A stretch of 64,000 nucleotides of DNA. Origin: Salinisphaera sp002433465. GTDB taxonomy: Bacteria; Pseudomonadota; Gammaproteobacteria; Nevskiales; Salinisphaeraceae. Location: contig NZ_APNL01000018.1 of assembly GCF_040361435.1 (NCBI RefSeq), positions 1 through 64,000 of the forward strand, read 5' to 3'. The notes below the pieces were generated by a model. That model had not been told where the DNA came from. It saw only the letters and a program-made list of their open reading frames with translations, and ran no database searches. A program made the position numbers and the translations under genes. How positions within the stretch are numbered: the stretch's first letter is position 1; each line of letters opens with the position of its first letter. This document shows, piece by piece, positions 45,561 to 53,952 of this stretch.

Positions 45561-45588
45561 ACGAAGCCCGCCGGGCGGCGGGCTTCGT
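45561..45588 (-). terminator. Hairpin terminator after the aminotransferase gene
   Basis: Perfect 12-bp stem, ACGAAGCCCGCC with GGCGGGCTTCGT, GGGC loop. On the minus strand it lies 38 bp past the aminotransferase stop and is followed by CGTTTC, a weak T-run. It also separates that gene from the EamA gene just downstream. Confidence 0.65.
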
Positions 45589-45625
45589 GATACCTGTCAC
45601 CGCCGTTTGCACGGCGTCAACGATT

Positions 45626-46816
45626 CTATTTCACGACGTCGGCAATCGCGTTGCAGACATACTCGAGGTTGGCGCTGTTGAGCCCGGCCACGTTCGCCCG
45701 GCCGGATTTGACCATGTAGATGCTGTGTTCGTCGCGCAGCTTTTCCACATGCTCGGGCTTGAGGCCGGTAAACGAGAACATGCCGCGCTGCTCGGCGACA
45801 TGCGCGAAGCGCTGGTCGAGGCCATGCGGGGCGAGGCCTTTCACGAAGTCGTTGCGCAGGCCGTTGATACGCCCGCGCATTTCGTCGAGCTCTTCGCGCC
45901 ACATCGTGGTCAGCTCATCCGAATTGAAGATGGTGGCCACGATCGCGCTGCCGTGCCCGGGCGGGTTGGAATAGTTCTCGCGCGCCGTGATCGCCAGCTG
46001 CGAGCGCACGTCGGCCATGTCGTCGGCGTCCTTGGCCACGGCGATGAAGCAGCCGGTGCGCTCGCGATAGATGCCGAAGTTCTTCGAGCAGGACTGGGTG
46101 ATGAGCATCTCGTCGAGCGTGTTCGCCAGCAGACGCACGCCGTAGGCGTCTTCGTCCATGCCGTCGCCAAAGCCCTGGTAGGCAAAGTCGACCAGCGGCA
46201 GCAGCGCGCGCTCCTGCAGCACGGTCAGCACCTGTTGCCACTGATCCTGCGACAGGTCGAAGCCGGTCGGGTTGTGGCAGCAGGCATGCAGCAGCACCAC
46301 GTCGCCCTGCGGAATCTGCTTGAGGGCGGCGAGCATGCCGTCGAAGTCGAGCCGGTTGTCGGCATCGACATAGGGATATTTTTCGATGTTCAGCCCGGCT
46401 GCGCCGAACACGCCCAGATGGTTGGGCCAGGTCGGGTCCGACAGCCAGATCGACTTGCCCGGCAGGTTGCTCTTGATGAAATCCGCGGCCAGACGCAGGG
46501 CGCCGGTACCGCCGGGCGACTGGGTGGCGCTGGCGCGATCGGCGGCCAGAACCTCGCTTTCGGCGCCGAACACGGTCTTGAGGATGTCCGCGCCGTATTC
46601 CGGATCGCCGTGCGAGCCGATATAGGCCTTGGTCTGTTCGTTGTCGATGAGCAGCTTCTCGGCTTGCTTGACCGCGCGCATGATCGGCGTACTGCCCTGC
46701 TCGTCGCGATAGACGCCCACCCCCAGGTCGACCTTGTTGGGGTTCTTGTCGTTCTTGAAGGCTTCGATCAGCCCGAGAATGGCATCGCCGGGCACTCGCT
46801 CAATCGATTCGAACAT
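45626..46816 (-). CDS. Aspartate/aromatic aminotransferase (class I)
   Basis: 396-aa PLP enzyme exchanging amino groups between aspartate or aromatic amino acids and 2-oxoglutarate. PLP-lysine is in S-C-S-K-N-F-G; other marks are N-P-T-G-F-D, D-F-A-Y-Q-G-F and R-A-N-V-A-G-L near the end. This is the AspC/TyrB branch; the two cannot be told apart safely. ATG 46816 is preceded by GAGGAAA. The upstream region also serves the divergent helicase gene. Confidence 0.94.
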   Translation of the reverse strand: MFESIERVPGDAILGLIEAFKNDKNPNKVDLGVGVYRDEQGSTPIMRAVKQAEKLLIDNEQTKAYIGSHGDPEYGADILKTVFGAESEVLAADRASATQSPGGTGALRLAADFIKSNLPGKSIWLSDPTWPNHLGVFGAAGLNIEKYPYVDADNRLDFDGMLAALKQIPQGDVVLLHACCHNPTGFDLSQDQWQQVLTVLQERALLPLVDFAYQGFGDGMDEDAYGVRLLANTLDEMLITQSCSKNFGIYRERTGCFIAVAKDADDMADVRSQLAITARENYSNPPGHGSAIVATIFNSDELTTMWREELDEMRGRINGLRNDFVKGLAPHGLDQRFAHVAEQRGMFSFTGLKPEHVEKLRDEHSIYMVKSGRANVAGLNSANLEYVCNAIADVVK

Positions 46817-46940
46817 CGTTTTCCTCGTGTTTCGCTTCGCAACGCACAACGCGCGCGGGTGTTGCTCCGTAGTTTAACGTCTCGGCTGGCCGCTGCCGAA
46901 TGTCGGTGCGGCTCGGCCTGCCCCGGGCACGCATCGCCGC

Positions 46941-46969
46941 GGCGGTGGGTCATGATCTGACCCACCGCC
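46941..46969. promoter_or_regulatory. 12-bp perfect inverted repeat upstream of helicase
   Basis: GGCGGTGGGTCA and TGACCCACCGCC surround TGATC, 17 bp before the helicase ATG at 46987. A third TGGGTCA half-site follows at 46970-46976. It could be an operator, or in RNA a hairpin covering the start region. I do not know a regulator with this site. Confidence 0.5.
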
Positions 46970-46986
46970 TGGGTCAGTCTGGGCGC

Positions 46987-49059
46987 ATGTCCGATACGGC
47001 TTATCTCGACGATCTCAACGACGCCCAGCGCGAGGCCGTGACCCACGGCGTGCGCGTGGCGGGGCGTTTCGACTGCGACCCGCTGCTGGTGATTGCCGGC
47101 GCGGGCAGCGGCAAGACCCAGGCGCTGTCGCATCGTGCCGCGCATCTCGTTTTATCCGGCGTGGATCCGCGCCGCATTCTTTTGCTGACCTTTTCCCGTC
47201 GTGCCGCCGACGAAATGACCCGCCGTGCGCATGCGGTGGTGGACGCGGCGTTTGCGGCCCGCGGGCGTCGTACCGGCAGTCTGAAGTTGCCCTGGGCGGG
47301 TACGTTTCATGCCATCGGCGCACGGCTGCTGCGTGAAGAGGCCGGCGCACTCGGGCTGGACGAACAGTTCTCGATTCTGGATCGCGGCGACGCGGCCGAT
47401 CTGCTCGACGTCTGCCGCCAGCGCCTGGATCTGGGCGCCGGCAAGACCCGCTTTCCGCGCAAGGACACCTGCCTGGGCATTTATTCGCAGGTGGTCAATC
47501 GCCAGGCCACGCTGGCGGACGTGCTGGCCACGCGCTACCCCTGGTGCGCAGAGCATCACGACGGCCTCAAGGCGCTGTTCGCGGCCTATACCGAACGCAA
47601 GCTCGCCCGGGCCACGCTCGACTATGACGACCTGCTGCTCTACTGGGCGATGATGATGGGCCACGACGCCCTGGCGGAGGCCGTGGCCGCACGCTTCGAC
47701 CACGTGCTGGTGGACGAATATCAGGACACGAACATCCTCCAGGCGGCGATTTTGAAGCGCCTGTGCCCGGACGGTCGCGGGCTGTGCGTGGTGGGCGACG
47801 ATGCCCAGGCGATCTACGGGTTCCGTGCTGCCGAAGTCGCCAATATTCTCGGTTTTGCCGATGATTATCCCGGCTGCATGACGGTACGCCTGGAGCGCAA
47901 CTATCGCTCGACCGGCGCGATTCTCGATGCCGCCAACGCGCTTATCGGCGAGGCGAGCACCGGCTATCACAAGACCCTTTACAGCGATCGCGGCGCCGGT
48001 ATGAAACCGCGCCATGTCACCGTGCGCGACAGCGTGGACGAAGCCCGTTACGTGGTCGACCGCGTGCTCGAGCGCCGCGAAACCGGCGTTGAGCTCAAGC
48101 AACAGGCGGTGCTGTTTCGTAATTCGCATCACGCCAACGACTTGGAGATCGAGCTGATCCGGCGCGATATCCCGTTTCGCAAATACGGCGGGCTGAAGTT
48201 CCTCGAAGCCGCGCATGTAAAGGATCTGCTCGCGCTGCTGCGCCTTGCCGAAAACCCGCGCGACGAGATCGCTGCCTATCGGGTATTCCAGCTCGTGCCC
48301 GGTGTCGGCCCCGGCACCGCCCGCCAGGCCTTCGAATACCTGCAAGCGCAGAACGACGCGTTGTCGGCCCTGGCCGGGTTTCGCCTGCCGCGCGGCGATC
48401 GCGACGTATGGCAGGCCCTGTCAGGCCAGCTGGCAGACGCGGTGCATGCCGACTGGCCGGCCGGCGTCGAACCGCTGGCGGCCTGGTACAAGCGCACCCT
48501 CGACGAACGCTTCGAGCCCCCGACCACGGCCCGGGCCGGCGATATCGACGACCTGATGCGTATGGCCAGCCAGCACGCCGATCGCGGCGCGTTCCTGACC
48601 GATCTCACGCTCGATCCGCCCTCGGCGACCGGGGATCACAACGACGATGCCCACCTCGACGAGGATTATCTGGTGCTATCGACCGTACACAGCGCCAAGG
48701 GGCGAGAGTTCGATAGCGTGTATCTGCTGCACGTGGCCGATGGCACCTTCCCGAACGAATATTCGACGTCCAGCGACGCCGCGCTCGATGAAGAACGCCG
48801 GCTGATGTACGTGGCCTTCACCCGGGCGAAGAACACGCTCGAGATCGTCTCGCCGCTGCGCTACTACGTCACCGAGCAGCATCGCCACGGCGACCGCCAT
48901 GTTTATGGCGCGACCAGCCGTTTTCTCACCCCGCGCGTCATGCGCCATTTCGAGGCGGTGACCGACGGCGCGGTCGAAGCCGCCCGCACATCGGCAGCAC
49001 AACCGCCGCGCCCGCCACAGATCGATATCGCGGGCCGCGCACGGGCGCTGTGGCAGTAA
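46987..49059 (+). CDS. UvrD/Rep-family ATP-dependent DNA helicase
   Basis: 690-aa superfamily 1 helicase. Walker A A-G-A-G-S-G-K-T is at residues 37-44; motif Ia L-T-F-S-R-R-A-A; Walker B V-D-E-Y-Q-D-T-N; Q-A-I-Y-G-F-R; motif V/VI region S-T-V-H-S-A-K-G-R-E-F-D and A-F-T-R-A-K. Size is near Rep. Residues 1-36 are N-D-A-Q-R-E-A-V typical Q-motif. ATG 46987 is chosen because the frame upstream to 46900 runs through an inverted repeat. Not adjacent to recB-like genes; probably a general repair helicase. Confidence 0.93.
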   Translation: MSDTAYLDDLNDAQREAVTHGVRVAGRFDCDPLLVIAGAGSGKTQALSHRAAHLVLSGVDPRRILLLTFSRRAADEMTRRAHAVVDAAFAARGRRTGSLKLPWAGTFHAIGARLLREEAGALGLDEQFSILDRGDAADLLDVCRQRLDLGAGKTRFPRKDTCLGIYSQVVNRQATLADVLATRYPWCAEHHDGLKALFAAYTERKLARATLDYDDLLLYWAMMMGHDALAEAVAARFDHVLVDEYQDTNILQAAILKRLCPDGRGLCVVGDDAQAIYGFRAAEVANILGFADDYPGCMTVRLERNYRSTGAILDAANALIGEASTGYHKTLYSDRGAGMKPRHVTVRDSVDEARYVVDRVLERRETGVELKQQAVLFRNSHHANDLEIELIRRDIPFRKYGGLKFLEAAHVKDLLALLRLAENPRDEIAAYRVFQLVPGVGPGTARQAFEYLQAQNDALSALAGFRLPRGDRDVWQALSGQLADAVHADWPAGVEPLAAWYKRTLDERFEPPTTARAGDIDDLMRMASQHADRGAFLTDLTLDPPSATGDHNDDAHLDEDYLVLSTVHSAKGREFDSVYLLHVADGTFPNEYSTSSDAALDEERRLMYVAFTRAKNTLEIVSPLRYYVTEQHRHGDRHVYGATSRFLTPRVMRHFEAVTDGAVEAARTSAAQPPRPPQIDIAGRARALWQ

Positions 49060-49143
49060 GCGTTTTGGCTAAAGCCCACCTTCCGGCCAGCCCCGCGCAA
49101 AGCACGCCGGCGCGACCACGCCAGGGTGTGCAGAGATTGCTCA

Positions 49144-49430
49144 GGGGAGCTCTGCATAACCTCTCGCGGATCGCGTTCGCGTGCTCACAGACGGTGCGGC
49201 AAGGCGTCCAGGCGCAGCGCCTGCCTTATTGGCAGGTCAAGCTTGGCAACGCGGCCGCGGCGTCTGTGAGGCCGACCCCTTTCGGGGCCGGGGCTTTGCG
49301 CGCGCTTGATCGGCGTCAGCGTTCGCTACCGTGAACTTGCTTATTGGCTTGGGCACGCTACGCTCTCACTTGTCTGTCAATCGCGCGCAACGCACCTGGC
49401 GCGACTGCGACAGGTTGTGCAGAGCTTTCC
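49144..49430. repeat. 287-bp inverted-repeat element (copy B)
   Basis: The left arm GGGGAGCTCTGCATAACCT (49144-49162) and the right arm AGGTTGTGCAGAGCTTTCC (49412-49430) are inverted and imperfect, and the similarity goes on inward. Inside, CTCACAGACG (49184-49193) and CGTCTGTGAG (49261-49270) are perfectly inverted and enclose GCGGCAAGGCGTC, as in copy A, plus extra small hairpins (for example CCTGCC/GGCAGG). The right end just meets the stop codon of the deaminase gene. No gene is seen in the 370-bp space 49060-49429. Confidence 0.7.
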
Positions 49431-49873
49431 TAAACGCCGATATCCTCGTTCCAGAGATCCGGGCGCTCGCGCATGAAGTCGACCATCAACTGGCGACAGC
49501 CGGCATCGCCCAGCACCTCGACTTCGACGCCGCGTTCGGCCAGCAGGGTTTCTTCACCCATGAAGCTTTCGTTTTCGCCAATCACCACGCGCGGGATGCC
49601 GTAGAGCAGAATCGCGCCGGTACACATGGCACAGGGCGAGAGCGTGGTGTAGAGCGTGACGTCCTTGTAGAACGACCCGGGGCGGCGGCCGGTGGCTTCG
49701 AGCGCGTCCATTTCCGCGTGCAGGATGGCGCTATCGCGCTGTACGCGGCGGTTATGGCCGGCACCGACCACCTCGCCGTTGCGTACCAGTACGCAGCCGA
49801 TGGGCACGCCGCCTTCGTCCAGGCCCAGCTGTGCCTGTGCCAGGGCCTGGGCCATGTAATCGCTGTGGTTCAT
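49430..49873 (-). CDS. Cytosine deaminase-like nucleoside deaminase (Fcy1 type)
   Basis: 147-aa zinc deaminase. Zinc/catalytic residues His52 and Glu54 (H-A-E) and Cys81/Cys84 (S-P-C-A-M-C). Unlike tRNA deaminase TadA, it closely follows yeast Fcy1 from memory: E-G-G-V-P-I-G, Y-K-D-V-T-L-Y-T-T-L-S-P-C, T-G-A-I-L-L-Y-G-I-P-R and a terminal W-N-E-D-I-G. It would deaminate cytosine to uracil, feeding upp at 40953. ATG 49873 is chosen since the frame upstream lacks homology. The stop overlaps the edge of repeat copy B. Confidence 0.85.
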   Translation of the reverse strand: MNHSDYMAQALAQAQLGLDEGGVPIGCVLVRNGEVVGAGHNRRVQRDSAILHAEMDALEATGRRPGSFYKDVTLYTTLSPCAMCTGAILLYGIPRVVIGENESFMGEETLLAERGVEVEVLGDAGCRQLMVDFMRERPDLWNEDIGV

Positions 49874-50029
49874 CGCAAAAGATCCGCAAAAGCGCGAGTT
49901 TAGGCGCTCAAGCGCTGGCAGGCGAGCGAGCCGGTGCTGCACGCCCGCGCGCCTGCATATGAGTAAAACTGCGAATAGCCGGGACGCGCGCAAGCCGCTA
50001 TCAATCGTGTATCAAGCAAGAGAGTCGAC

Positions 50030-50647
50030 ATGACCACACAAGACAAGCTTGCCCGCTATCGTGATCGCCGGGATCCCGAGCGCAGCCCGGAGCCGTCGGG
50101 CAGGGCCGGCGTGGGCAAGGGCGGCGCTCGGCCGATTTTCGTGATCCAGAAGCACGACGCCTCCACGCTGCACTACGATTTCCGGCTTGAGATCGACGGC
50201 GTGCTCAAGTCGTGGGCCGTGCCCAAAGGCCCTTCGACCGACCCGCGCGAAAAGCGCCTGGCGGTGGAAACCGAGGACCACCCGCTCGACTATGCCGATT
50301 TCGAAGGCGTGATTCCCGGCGATCAATACGGCGGCGGCACGGTGCTGGTCTGGGATACGGGGCCTTTCGAGAACGCCAAGCGCGACAACGACGGCCGTAT
50401 CGAAAAAAGCCTGGCCGACTGTTTTGCCGACGGCCATCTCACCGTGGTGCTGCACGGGGAGAAAATAAGCGGCGGCTATTCGCTGACCCATTTTCGCAGC
50501 GAAAACGGCAAGCGCCAGTGGCTGCTGGTGAAAATGGATGATGATGCGGCCGATGCCCGCCGCAACCCGGTGAACACCGAGCCCGACTCGGTCTTGAGCG
50601 ATCGCGGTCTGGCCGACATCGCCGCGCAGGGGCCGGACAATGACTGA
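50030..50647 (+). CDS. LigD-type 3'-phosphoesterase domain protein
   Basis: 205-aa protein corresponding to the phosphoesterase (PE) domain that in LigD trims 3' ends during non-homologous end joining. Active-site residues are at the numbers known for Pseudomonas LigD: His42, His48, Asp50 in H-D-A-S-T-L-H-Y-D, then Arg76 and His84. Overlaps the next gene by 8 bp. In most bacteria this domain is fused to ligase and polymerase; here it is separate. Confidence 0.92.
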   Translation: MTTQDKLARYRDRRDPERSPEPSGRAGVGKGGARPIFVIQKHDASTLHYDFRLEIDGVLKSWAVPKGPSTDPREKRLAVETEDHPLDYADFEGVIPGDQYGGGTVLVWDTGPFENAKRDNDGRIEKSLADCFADGHLTVVLHGEKISGGYSLTHFRSENGKRQWLLVKMDDDAADARRNPVNTEPDSVLSDRGLADIAAQGPDND

Positions 50648-51653
50648 CTGGCGCGATGAATTGCCCGAGCGCGTGCTTGACGATACGCGCAACCTGACCA
50701 TGCCGCGGCGCTTCGAGCCGATGCTGGCCACGCTGTCCGATACGCCGTTTTCGGACGCGGAGTGGATATTCGAACGCAAGCTCGACGGCATTCGCCTGCT
50801 GGTCTTTCGCGACGGCGATCACGTGGAGCTGCTCACCCGCAACGGCCAGTCGCGTACCGACCATTTCCCCGAGTTGGTGGCGTGTTTTGCCCAGCAGCCG
50901 CATCGGCGCTTCGTGCTCGACGGCGAAGTGGTGGCCTTCGACGGCAAGGTCACCAGTTTCTCGCGTCTTCAGCAGCGTGCCGGCATCAGCGACCCCGAGG
51001 CCGCAAAGGCCAGTGGGGTGGCCGTGTATTTCTATGCCTTCGACTGCCCCTGGCTGGACGGACTGGATTTGCGCCGCGTGGCGCTGCGCGATCGCAAGCA
51101 GCTGCTGCGCAGCCAGTTCGACTTTGGCAAGGCGCTGCGCTATACCGCGCATCGCAATGCCTGCGGCGAAGACTATCTCGCCGAAGCACGGGCCAAAGGC
51201 TGGGAAGGCATTCTTGCCAAACAAGCCGACAGCCCCTATCGCTGCGGACGCTCCCGGCGCTGGCTCAAGCTCAAGTGTAGCCGTGGCCAAGAGCTGGTCA
51301 TCGGCGGCTTTACCGAGCCGCAGGGCAGCCGTAGCGGTCTCGGCGCGTTGTTGGTCGGTTATTACGATAACGGTGATCTGCACTATGCCGGCCGGGTCGG
51401 CACCGGTTTCGACGAAGACGAACTGGCGCGTCTGCGCCGGTCGCTTGAGGCCATCGAACGCAAGACCTCACCCTTCATCGACCCGGGCGCCCAGCAGGCC
51501 GGCGTGCACTGGGTCACGCCGGAGCGCGTGGCAGAGTTCGCCTTTACCGAATGGACGGACGACGGCCGGCTGCGCCACCCGAGCTATCTTGGCGAACGCG
51601 ACGACAAGGACGCACGCGAAGTCGTACGCGAACAGCCCGAAAGCGCACCATGA
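50640..51653 (+). CDS. ATP-dependent DNA ligase (LigD ligase module)
   Basis: 337-aa ligase with nucleotidyl transferase lysine Lys47 in E-R-K-L-D-G-I-R, further motifs D-G-E-V-V-A-F, W-E-G-I-L-A-K and W-L-K-L-K-C, then an OB-fold domain. This is the LIG module of LigD-type end joining without its PE and POL parts. It sits between the PE and POL genes with overlaps of 8 and 4 bp, so the three are translated together. Confidence 0.93.
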   Translation: MTDWRDELPERVLDDTRNLTMPRRFEPMLATLSDTPFSDAEWIFERKLDGIRLLVFRDGDHVELLTRNGQSRTDHFPELVACFAQQPHRRFVLDGEVVAFDGKVTSFSRLQQRAGISDPEAAKASGVAVYFYAFDCPWLDGLDLRRVALRDRKQLLRSQFDFGKALRYTAHRNACGEDYLAEARAKGWEGILAKQADSPYRCGRSRRWLKLKCSRGQELVIGGFTEPQGSRSGLGALLVGYYDNGDLHYAGRVGTGFDEDELARLRRSLEAIERKTSPFIDPGAQQAGVHWVTPERVAEFAFTEWTDDGRLRHPSYLGERDDKDAREVVREQPESAP

Positions 51654-52522
51654 GTATCGAAATCGACAACGCCGACAAGCTGTTCTACCCGGATGCCGGT
51701 TATACGAAGGCCGATCTTGTCGACTACTACCAGCGGATCGCCGCCCAGATGCTGCCGCTGATCGAGGGCCGGCCGTTGACGCTGCACCGTTTTCCGGACG
51801 GCATCGACGGCGTGAACTTCATCCAGAAAAGCGTTCAGGACCACTATCCGGACTGGATCGAGCGGGTGACCGTCGATAAGGAAGACGGCGAGATTACCCA
51901 CGCCCTGGCGCCCGATGCCGATACGCTGGCCTGGTTGGTCGACCAGGGCACGATTGCCTTTCATGTCTGGCTCTCGCGCGCCGACACGCCGCACCATCCG
52001 GACCGGCTGATCTTCGACCTGGACCCGCCCGGCGACGATTTCCGCCTCGTGATCAAGGCAGCGCGTTGCCTACGGAAACGTCTGCACGACCTCGATCTTC
52101 AGGCGTTCGTGATGACGACCGGCTCCTCCGGCCTGCATGTTGTCGTACCCCTGGATCGCAGCGCCGACTTCGACACGGTTCGCGATTTTGCCGAGCGGAT
52201 TGCCGAAGGCCTTGCGGCCGATCATCCCGACGAGTTCACGACCGCGCATCGCAAGGACAAGCGGCGGGGCCGGCTGTATCTGGATATTCGGCGCAATGCC
52301 TACGCCCAGACCGGTATCGCGCCGTATTCGCTACGCGCAAAACCCGGCGCGCCCATCGCCACGCCGCTGGATTGGGATGAACTTGGCGACGCCAAGATCG
52401 GCCCGCAGCGCTTTCATCTGGGCAATATCTTTCGCCGGCTTGCGCAGCGGGATTGCCCCTGGGCCGGTATCGACCGCCAGGCACAAAGTCTGACGCCCGC
52501 GATTCGCCGGCTGGATGATTGA
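51650..52522 (+). CDS. LigD-type primase-polymerase domain protein
   Basis: 290-aa polymerase of the eukaryotic-type primase (AEP) superfamily, the POL module of LigD. Metal-binding Asp123 and Asp125 (F-D-L-D-P-P) and Asp212 (L-D-I-R-R-N-A) are present, as is the S-S-G-L-H-V loop with His163. ATG 51650 overlaps the ligase stop. With the two preceding genes it would fill gaps and join ends. No ku gene is in this window. Confidence 0.93.
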   Translation: MSIEIDNADKLFYPDAGYTKADLVDYYQRIAAQMLPLIEGRPLTLHRFPDGIDGVNFIQKSVQDHYPDWIERVTVDKEDGEITHALAPDADTLAWLVDQGTIAFHVWLSRADTPHHPDRLIFDLDPPGDDFRLVIKAARCLRKRLHDLDLQAFVMTTGSSGLHVVVPLDRSADFDTVRDFAERIAEGLAADHPDEFTTAHRKDKRRGRLYLDIRRNAYAQTGIAPYSLRAKPGAPIATPLDWDELGDAKIGPQRFHLGNIFRRLAQRDCPWAGIDRQAQSLTPAIRRLDD

Positions 52523-52617
52523 TGCCCGCGGCGAACGGCTGGGCCGGTAGGCCGCGGACGTAAGAAAAGACGGTGCCAGAACAGGACGACCGCCGGGGCG
52601 CGTTCCCATCCGTGCAG

Positions 52618-52647
52618 GTTGGCTTGAGCCGAAGGCCGTAAGCCAAC
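52618..52647. repeat. REP-like hairpin
   Basis: GTTGGCTT (52618-52625) and AAGCCAAC (52640-52647) form an 8-bp stem around a 14-nt loop. Its plan resembles the GTTGGATTA hairpin 65 bp downstream, so both may derive from one repeat type. The space 52523-52770 has no gene. Confidence 0.5.
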
Positions 52648-52711
52648 ACGGCAACGCCTGTCTGCCCGGCTCGGCGCGTGGGGCGGACCGGCTCCGCCGG
52701 CTGCGTTCTTT

Positions 52712-52737
52712 GTTGGATTACGCTGCGCTAATCCAAC
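52712..52737. repeat. Widespread GTTGGATTA/TAATCCAAC hairpin repeat
   Basis: GTTGGATTA (52712-52720), CGCTGCGC, TAATCCAAC (52729-52737), followed by CTACG. I recognise this as a short palindromic sequence found in many unrelated proteobacterial genomes, usually near gene ends. A GCGGA/TCCGC stem precedes it at about 52684-52698. It lies downstream of the LigD-module operon and may help end it. Confidence 0.6.
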
Positions 52738-52770
52738 CTACGCCCTGCTTGGTCGTCGCCTGCTATCCGC

Positions 52771-53691
52771 CTACGCGACGCGATCGGCGTCATGTGTGGG
52801 TTGCGGCACCAGCGCGCGCAGAAAATCGAGCTGCAGGCCGATGTTCGTTTCGTACCAAGGTGGCAGGTACGGATCGAAGTGGTTGGCGTCGATCGTCTTT
52901 ATGGTGACGCTATCCGATGCCTGGGCTGCCACCCGGCGTTGGTCGAAGGGTGCGACCGTATCCCGTGTCGCGCCGATGATCAGTGTGGGAATACGAATGG
53001 ATTTCAAATGCTTGAACGGGCGATAGAAGCCCATGGTGGCAAGCGAAGCGGCCGACACGCGGTTGTCGTATTCCGCGTCGAGATGCGAGGCGATCCAGGC
53101 ATCTATTCGCCAGGCCCCGTCCCGGTCCATGGAGGCATACTCGCCTTTCGGGGCGATGATCGGGATGTAATGGGTACGCCCTTTGCTGGCGAAGTCGCGC
53201 ACCATGTCCAGCCCGAATCGCAGCATGCGTGGGGCCGGTACCGCGGTCACCGCGCGTAGGCCGTCGAGCATCGGCACCTGGGCGATCGCAGCGTAAAGCT
53301 CGGGATGGGTGGTCGCGATCTTGACTACGTGGCCGCCGCCGAACGACGTGCCCCAGAGGATGATCCGGCGATCATCGACTTCCTCCAGTGTGCGCACGTG
53401 GGCGATTGCGCGCTCGACCACTTGCTCGCGCTTCCAAGGGTTGATGGTGTGGCGTGGCTCGCCCTCGCTGTCGCCCCAGCCGGGGTAATCGAAGGTCAGA
53501 ACCGCGAATCCGGCGTCGTTGAACGCTTCGATGAAGGGCGTGACCAGCAATAGCTGGGTACCGCCCCAGCCATGCACCATGACAATCGTCGGGTAGGGGG
53601 CGTTATCGCCGCTATCGGGCACATGCAGCGTGGCCGCGCAGTTCGCGCCCTGGCTCTTGAAGGGGACGTTTCGTTTTTTGTGCGAACCCAT
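52771..53691 (-). CDS. Alpha/beta hydrolase
   Basis: 306-aa hydrolase of the dienelactone/BAAT or YuxL-like kind. V-H-G-W-G-G forms the oxyanion turn near residue 40; nucleophile Ser116 is in G-T-S-F-G-G-G; a candidate Asp is in G-A-T-R-D-T and the catalytic His in D-A-N-H-F. No signal peptide. The upstream region around 53755-53790 is strikingly A/T-rich (ATTATTATTTTCTGATAAT) and probably holds its promoter. Substrate unknown. Confidence 0.87.
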   Translation of the reverse strand: MGSHKKRNVPFKSQGANCAATLHVPDSGDNAPYPTIVMVHGWGGTQLLLVTPFIEAFNDAGFAVLTFDYPGWGDSEGEPRHTINPWKREQVVERAIAHVRTLEEVDDRRIILWGTSFGGGHVVKIATTHPELYAAIAQVPMLDGLRAVTAVPAPRMLRFGLDMVRDFASKGRTHYIPIIAPKGEYASMDRDGAWRIDAWIASHLDAEYDNRVSAASLATMGFYRPFKHLKSIRIPTLIIGATRDTVAPFDQRRVAAQASDSVTIKTIDANHFDPYLPPWYETNIGLQLDFLRALVPQPTHDADRVA

Positions 53692-53891
53692 GCGTGCTCC
53701 CTGTTCGCGTCATCGGCCCTGTTCAGCGCGGGTCGCGCAGGCCAGGGCGGCGCATATGCAAAAATTATTATTTTCTGATAATACGCCAAGCGTGGAAAAG
53801 GCACGAGCGCGAATCGCCCTGTAGTTCGCCGGCCGTGTGCAGCCCTGCATCTGGGCTGCCCGCCGCGTTGAAGGGCCAGGCAGCCTGGTCG

Positions 53892-53927
53892 GCCACGCCG
53901 CTACGCTGTTCAGGCGTGCGGCGTGGC
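53892..53927 (-). terminator. Hairpin after the GltS-type gene
   Basis: Perfect 10-bp stem, GCCACGCCGC with GCGGCGTGGC, 16-nt loop, 26 bp past the symporter stop on the minus strand. There is no T-run, so a Rho-independent function is uncertain. A second hairpin, GCAGCCC/GGGCTGC, lies at 53839-53859. Nothing else is seen in 53692-53952. Confidence 0.4.
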
Positions 53928-53952
53928 GTTGTCAAACGAGGCGGCGCTCGCG

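Noticed and set aside
50030..52522. A Ku protein gene within the end-joining operon
   Set aside because: None of the flanking frames resembles Ku; the nearby genes are a cytosine deaminase and a hydrolase.
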